Assembly: GCA_015499985.1 (NCBI GenBank)
Contig: JAAAUF010000525.1
Location: forward strand, 1 to 12,926
DNA length: 12,926 bases
Origin: Haplosporangium gracile
Lineage: Eukaryota > Mortierellomycota > Mortierellomycetes > Mortierellales > Mortierellaceae
Direction: 5' to 3'
Under the pieces are notes generated by a model. That model saw nothing but the letters and a program-made list of their open reading frames with translations. It was not told where the DNA came from and did not search any database. A program made the translations under genes and the position numbers. Position 1 is the first letter of the stretch. Every line of letters begins with the position of its first letter. Of the stretch, positions 9,582-12,926 are shown piece by piece.

Positions 9582-9606
9582 AAAAAAAAAAAAAAAAAAA
9601 AAAAAA
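9582..9606. repeat. A25 homopolymer (T25 on the SerRS coding strand)
   Basis: An uninterrupted run of 25 A on the plus strand. It lies just upstream of the CAA leader of the SerRS gene, so it may be a poly(dA:dT) nucleosome-excluding promoter element. The exact length may be affected by sequencing error. Confidence 0.85.
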
Positions 9607-10173
9607 GGTATGCCAAGGTGGTATTGTATTCCTGAGCCTCTGTTTCGTGGGTGGCGAATGCGCGATTCCTTGAATGTCAAGAGTTGCCGGGAGTTACAGG
9701 AAGTAAAAAAGAAGGAAATAATAAAAAATAGAGAGAAAAGAAAAAAGAAAAAAAGAAGAAAAAAAGGCAAGGATTGAATGAGCTAGACTTAGACAGTGAT
9801 CAGGTTTAATGGCGACAAACCATTCTCATACCTCATTGTGACGGTGTTTACGTTTTAGGGCAACCCGAGCATCATCAACGAAATGGAAAAGGAGAGAGAG
9901 AATAATGAGCAAGAACGAGGAAGGGGGGACACAGAATTCAAAAATAGACACCTCGGGGAGACCGCCCCTTTTTAGGCCACTTTTGCACAAACACGCCACG
10001 ACTCCATGTCCAGTCGCACTTTCTCCAGTATCATGCGTTACTTGTTGAATAAAAGATGCGGGAGTTTTAATAATGTACAAGTCTATGGGTGTAAGGGGTG
10101 TTGTGTTGGCCAGGAAAAGGATATGAGAGAGAATAAAGTAACAGGTTCCTGTGGTCTCCTACTGGTTCCGTTT

Positions 10174-11300
10174 CTATGTCATGAAAGACATTCCGCAGCC
10201 GCAGGACTCCTTAACGTTAGGGTTGTTGAACACAAACTGTGCCGACAACTTGTCCTCGACATAGTCCATCTCTGATCCTAGCACCGACAGCAACGCCTTA
10301 TTATCCACCAGTACCGTCACTCCTATTATAAAAGAACGAAAGAAAAAAGAGGAAGTCAGTGTTTGAAAAAGTAACCACAGGGATCTTGGTTCCTAATGAG
10401 TGAACATTCTCCAAAAACAACAAAAGGAAGAAAACGTACCATCTTGCTTGACTTCTTCGTCAAAACGCTCCTTCTTAGTAGTGTACTGAAGGTCGTATTG
10501 CTGTCCCGAGCATCCCTTGGTACGGATACCGACCCTAACGACCTTGGGCTCAGGGCCCTCCGTCAACGCGCGCAGACGATCAATCGCCGAAGGTGTCTGT
10601 TATTAAGATAGTATCCAGTTTTTTTTTTGTTATTGAGATGTGGTATATTCCGTCATGATTCAATGAAGTAAAGAGTCCCGTGTGACCAAAAAAAGAACAA
10701 CGTTTTCCGCGAGTGTCCGAGACAGGCAAGAGAATCCCGTTGTTGAAAAAAAAAAAAAAAAGGTTGAGTAAGGGTGTGTGGATTGTGATTATTTTTTTGA
10801 GTTGGGTTCGGGTTGGGGTTGACAAATATATCAATGCCGAGGGAGAATCCCGACCATAAAAAAAATTCAATATTCGTCCAGCACAGTTGAATATCCAGTT
10901 GTTTTAGTCGTTGTCGTTATACGTCCATGATGGAGGGGTCGTTCAGATAATAATGCATGCATTATGTCGTATGTTGGTGTAATCCAAGACATCCCCGAGC
11001 GACAAGAAGAGACAAGGCCCGAGAGAAAAGAGACATAGAGAAGAAGTAGGAAATAAAAAAGAAAAAAGAAGGTACACTTTTGATTAGTTTGACTGGTCGG
11101 TCATCTACTCCCTTCCTCTTTGCATTCATAAACGACGACGTTGTTTGTTTGATGACAAGCGGGTGTGAACTTCATAGGTAAACGTATAGTCAAGACATAG
11201 CAAGAAAAGCAAAGAGGAAACGTACGAGGGTGAGGACGGCCTTGCGGGCACGAGGCACCTTTGGGATGACTGTTGCTCTGACGACTGCTGCCAATGACAT
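10174..11300 (-). CDS. ISA1: Mitochondrial iron-sulfur cluster assembly protein, ISCA1/Isa1 (A-type carrier)
   Basis: Three exons, complement(11226-11300), (10440-10596) and (10174-10322), give 126 residues, against about 129 in human ISCA1. A-type carriers help build [4Fe-4S] clusters in the mitochondrial matrix. The N-terminus MSLAAVVRATVIPKVPRARK is Arg/Lys-rich without acids and leads into the family start LTLTPSAIDRLRAL, formed across the exon 1/2 splice. The three cluster/iron cysteines are C54 (KGCSG) and C118/C120 (SCGCGMSF). VDYVEDKL-like MDYVEDKL and FVFNNPN point to ISCA1 rather than ISCA2. After the first Cys the sequence reads GQQY, where GLSY/GLxY is common; this may be lineage variation. 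Introns are 629 and 117 nt. The ATG follows a leader with AACAACAAC at about 20 nt. The SOD gene lies upstream on the same strand. Confidence 0.95.
10597..11225 (-). other. Long ISA1 intron 1 (629 nt)
   Basis: The donor is GTACGT (complement, from 11225) and the acceptor is AATAACAG ending at 10597. It splits a 75-nt first exon, which holds the targeting peptide, from the conserved domain. It contains a 16-bp perfect palindrome at 10950-10965, an A16-type run near 10745-10761 and purine-rich stretches. I see no coding frame and no clear snoRNA motif. Positional enhancers of transcription in long first introns are a possibility, but nothing in the sequence proves it. Confidence 0.7.
10950..10965. 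repeat. 16-bp perfect palindrome in ISA1 intron 1
   Basis: ATAATGCATGCATTAT reads the same on both strands with no spacer. It may be a dimeric transcription-factor site or chance; no second copy was noticed. Confidence 0.85.
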
Positions 11301-11605
11301 CTTTGTTGTGTGAATGTATGTTGTTGTTATGGGTGAGAGAATAAAGGTAGAGTGCGATGAGTGCGTAAAGTGAGTGTGGGAAGGAGGGCAATTGAATTGT
11401 TTTTTTTGTTGGGTTTGGAGTGAGAAAGTGGAGAAAAGAAAGAAGTGTGAACGTACGGAGGATGGGGTACGGGACTAAGAAATGGAAAATGGAAGGAAAA
11501 GAAGGGAGTACGAACAGGGACACAAATCCTTGGCAAAGCCACTGATCGTTCCACTCTTATTCACTTGGTCCACATTCAGTCCCGAAGATTATGCCTTCAC
11601 TTATT

Positions 11606-11645
11606 GTCAACCGCCTTGATCTGATTGACCTGAGACACGGTTGAC
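11606..11645. repeat. 8-bp inverted repeat upstream of ISA1
   Basis: GTCAACCG and CGGTTGAC are separated by 24 bp, with further TTGACC/TTGACTT copies next to them. The arms are perfect, but an 8-bp pair can occur by chance. Confidence 0.6.
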
Positions 11646-11838
11646 CTTGACTTGTATTATATGCACGGGGATCATACGATGATTAATCGCATATACGAAA
11701 ATCACTTCTGAAAGATGTTATATAGTCAGTAGAGATAGAATATACATCACACCACTCTCAATGCCAAGTTCTCGTCAAAGTGAAGGAAGAAAGAGCAAGC
11801 ATCCATGCTGGTCTGGCATGCATTTTTTTGATATTATT

Positions 11839-11844
11839 TTTATT
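11839..11844 (-). terminator. Probable SOD polyadenylation signal (AATAAA)
   Basis: A canonical AATAAA on the minus strand lies about 105 nt after the SOD stop, in an A/T-rich stretch. The distance is plausible for a fungal 3' UTR. Confidence 0.5.
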
Positions 11845-11948
11845 TCTGCTCAGCTACTAGACACTACAATTGTACAAGGTGTTTGTGAGTATCGTATGTT
11901 TTGTGCGTGTGCGAAAAAGACATGTATCAATCCCTCTATGTAGACCCG

Positions 11949-12869
11949 TCAAAAGGCCATGAGGGCAGCAATAACTCCACAGGCGACAGACCCAACCGCA
12001 GTCCACATAGCCTCGCTCGACACAAACCGGCCATCCGAAGGATGAGCAATGCTTGACCGCGCTTTGCTGTTACCTGTACTGCCAGATCCTCCTCTAGAAG
12101 ACGAAGAATAACCGCTATCCTGCTGATCCGCGTTCCGGGTGGGCATGGGCAAACCATTGGCCGACGTCTGTTGACTGGCTGGCAGGATGTTGGCGCAGGC
12201 GATCCGGGTGCCGTTGTTGTGGATGACGAGCGACCGTCCAATGATTGTTGTCGCGTCCCCTGTGAACTTGAGTTGCTTGTCAGTGTACTTCAACTGCAGG
12301 TCTCCCTTCGGTGTTACCTTCAAGTTTCCGTGTTTTCCTATTTCAATGAAAACATTTGGAAAAAAGAAGGATGTGTATCAATGGTCAGTCGTCAGAGAAG
12401 TAAGCGTTTGTGTACTTGTAGATGTAAAATGAATGTAATGGGAATCAGCACGATGTAAAAATAATAAATGTGAAAACCATCCAGTAATATCCGATGGTGT
12501 ACCTGAAAGGTCGCCCTCCTGACACTTGTCAGGAGCGCTTGGATCACAAGGAACGAGACCAGGCTTGGCAGAATTAAGATCCAAATGCCCGCCCGTCGCT
12601 TCACAGTTGTTGTTGGCCCCAACTTGCTTCACATGAATATGGTATTCGAATCCGACTCCGCGCATGATCTCCAATTCACGCGTTAGCCCGCTCTCGATGT
12701 CAATCACCACACTCGCGCCGTCGCCTCCTACCTGCACGTCTGGCAATGGGCTGAATGTGAACTTTCCTACGATCCCGCCTGGATTTTTGTAGGAGACAGA
12801 AGAGAGGGGAAAACGCGATATTAAGAGAAAAAGTGCGACAAGACAACACCGGCGCGGCGCGGCAAACAT
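11949..12869 (-). CDS. GPI-anchored extracellular Cu-only superoxide dismutase
   Basis: Two exons, complement(12503-12869) and (11949-12337), with a 165-nt intron, encode 251 residues; the splice rebuilds GDLSGKHGNL. The family converts extracellular superoxide to peroxide and oxygen. Residues 1-26 look like a signal peptide (RR then CLVALFLLI). Copper ligands are H77 and H79 (EYHIHV), H95 (GGHLD) and H162 (VIH). The catalytic Arg is R167, and the C89-C170 disulfide pair is present; C108/C116 may form a second. No His lies between H95 and D120, so the usual zinc His ligands are missing. H162 to R167 is only 5 residues, so the electrostatic loop is absent. Both are hallmarks of fungal Cu-only SODs such as Candida Sod5. 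Residues 175-228 are Ser/Gly-rich, and the last 20 or so are hydrophobic, as in a GPI-attachment signal. The promoter is mostly outside the window. Confidence 0.93.
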
Positions 12870-12926
12870 GAATGTAAAAGACAGGACAGAGGCGAAAGGA
12901 GTGTATGGTGCAATGATACGTGGGGG
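12870..12926 (-). promoter_or_regulatory. Proximal SOD leader/promoter, cut by the window edge
   Basis: On the minus strand the last 57 bases are rich in C and T and contain no ATG before the SOD start. That fits the CT-rich leader pattern of neighbouring genes. The rest of the promoter lies outside the window. Confidence 0.4.

Larger units (their letters stand above)
9486..10173 (-). promoter_or_regulatory. SerRS promoter/leader and ISA1 3' flank
   Basis: On the minus strand this holds an A25 run (9582-9606 on plus, so T25), a wider pyrimidine-rich block (plus 9706-9770), a CAA-repeat leader (9531-9551) and a CCAAT (9529-9533, complement) before the SerRS ATG. That mirrors the CT-block/CAA layout of AGX1. 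Between about 9780 and 10173 lies mixed sequence that must include the ISA1 3' UTR. No clear AATAAA was seen for ISA1 on the minus strand. No protein-like frame is present on either strand. Confidence 0.5.
11301..11948 (-). promoter_or_regulatory. ISA1 promoter/leader and SOD 3' UTR
   Basis: On the minus strand, AACAACAAC (11320-11328) lies about 20 nt before the ISA1 ATG. A pyrimidine-rich block (plus 11370-11520 is purine-rich) lies further up, matching the layout of the other genes. An 8-bp inverted repeat, GTCAACCG (11606-11613) and CGGTTGAC (11638-11645), sits upstream of that block and could be a regulatory site. About 11760-11948 is probably the SOD 3' UTR. The small open frames here look like low-complexity shadows. 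Confidence 0.5.

Noticed and set aside
9525..9777. Open frames on both strands giving runs of Asn/Phe or Leu/Lys
   Set aside because: They come from the CAA repeat and the A25 and purine-rich tracts of the SerRS leader and have no protein-like content.
11101..11554. Minus-strand frames of 75 and 140 codons upstream of and overlapping ISA1 exon 1
   Set aside because: They are out of frame with ISA1, low in complexity (pyrimidine block read as Ser/Phe/Leu/Pro) and end in the intron.
1..12926. tRNA, rRNA, CRISPR array, transposon ends
   Set aside because: TTCGA-type sites found lie inside coding exons without a cloverleaf around them; no regularly spaced repeats, transposase or terminal inverted repeats were seen. 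A tRNAscan or repeat-library run would settle it.

Overview
The window is nuclear DNA from a fungus, most likely an early-diverging (Mucoromycota/Mortierella-like) species. I infer this from the intron-rich genes with GT-AG introns of about 100-200 nt, the pyrimidine-rich blocks upstream of starts, A-rich or CAA-rich leaders, a fungal-type Sey1, and a GPI-anchored Cu-only superoxide dismutase. The lineage is inferred from style and protein resemblance; no search was possible. There are no bacterial operons, CRISPR arrays, insertion sequences or recognisable transposons.

Layout, left to right: 1-886 has no convincing gene. A small open frame with a secretory-type N-terminus starts at 887 (+); it is either a short secreted protein or an alternative first exon. 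AGX1 (alanine-glyoxylate aminotransferase, 3 exons, 1443-3394, +) follows, then SEY1 (dynamin-like GTPase of ER fusion, 9 exons, 3765-7368, +). The minus strand holds a mitochondrial-type seryl-tRNA synthetase (2 exons, 7517-9485), the Fe-S assembly protein ISA1/ISCA1 (3 exons, 10174-11300) and a GPI-anchored Cu-only SOD (2 exons, 11949-12869). SEY1 and the SerRS gene converge with 148 bp between their stops. All five gene models were joined by hand; every exon junction keeps frame and restores family-conserved sequence across the splice.

The genes do not form a pathway cluster. SerRS and ISA1 are both mitochondrial, AGX1 makes glycine from glyoxylate, Sey1 shapes the ER and the SOD is extracellular. 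It reads as an ordinary housekeeping region. The second-look points are an upstream exon that could splice in frame onto AGX1 and add a hydrophobic N-terminus; a repeated leader architecture (CT-rich block, then CAA repeats, then ATG); introns whose 3' ends carry CAA, GT or A repeats instead of pyrimidines; two unusual insertions in the SerRS; and the clear Cu-only signature of the SOD. I did not find a convincing novel system.
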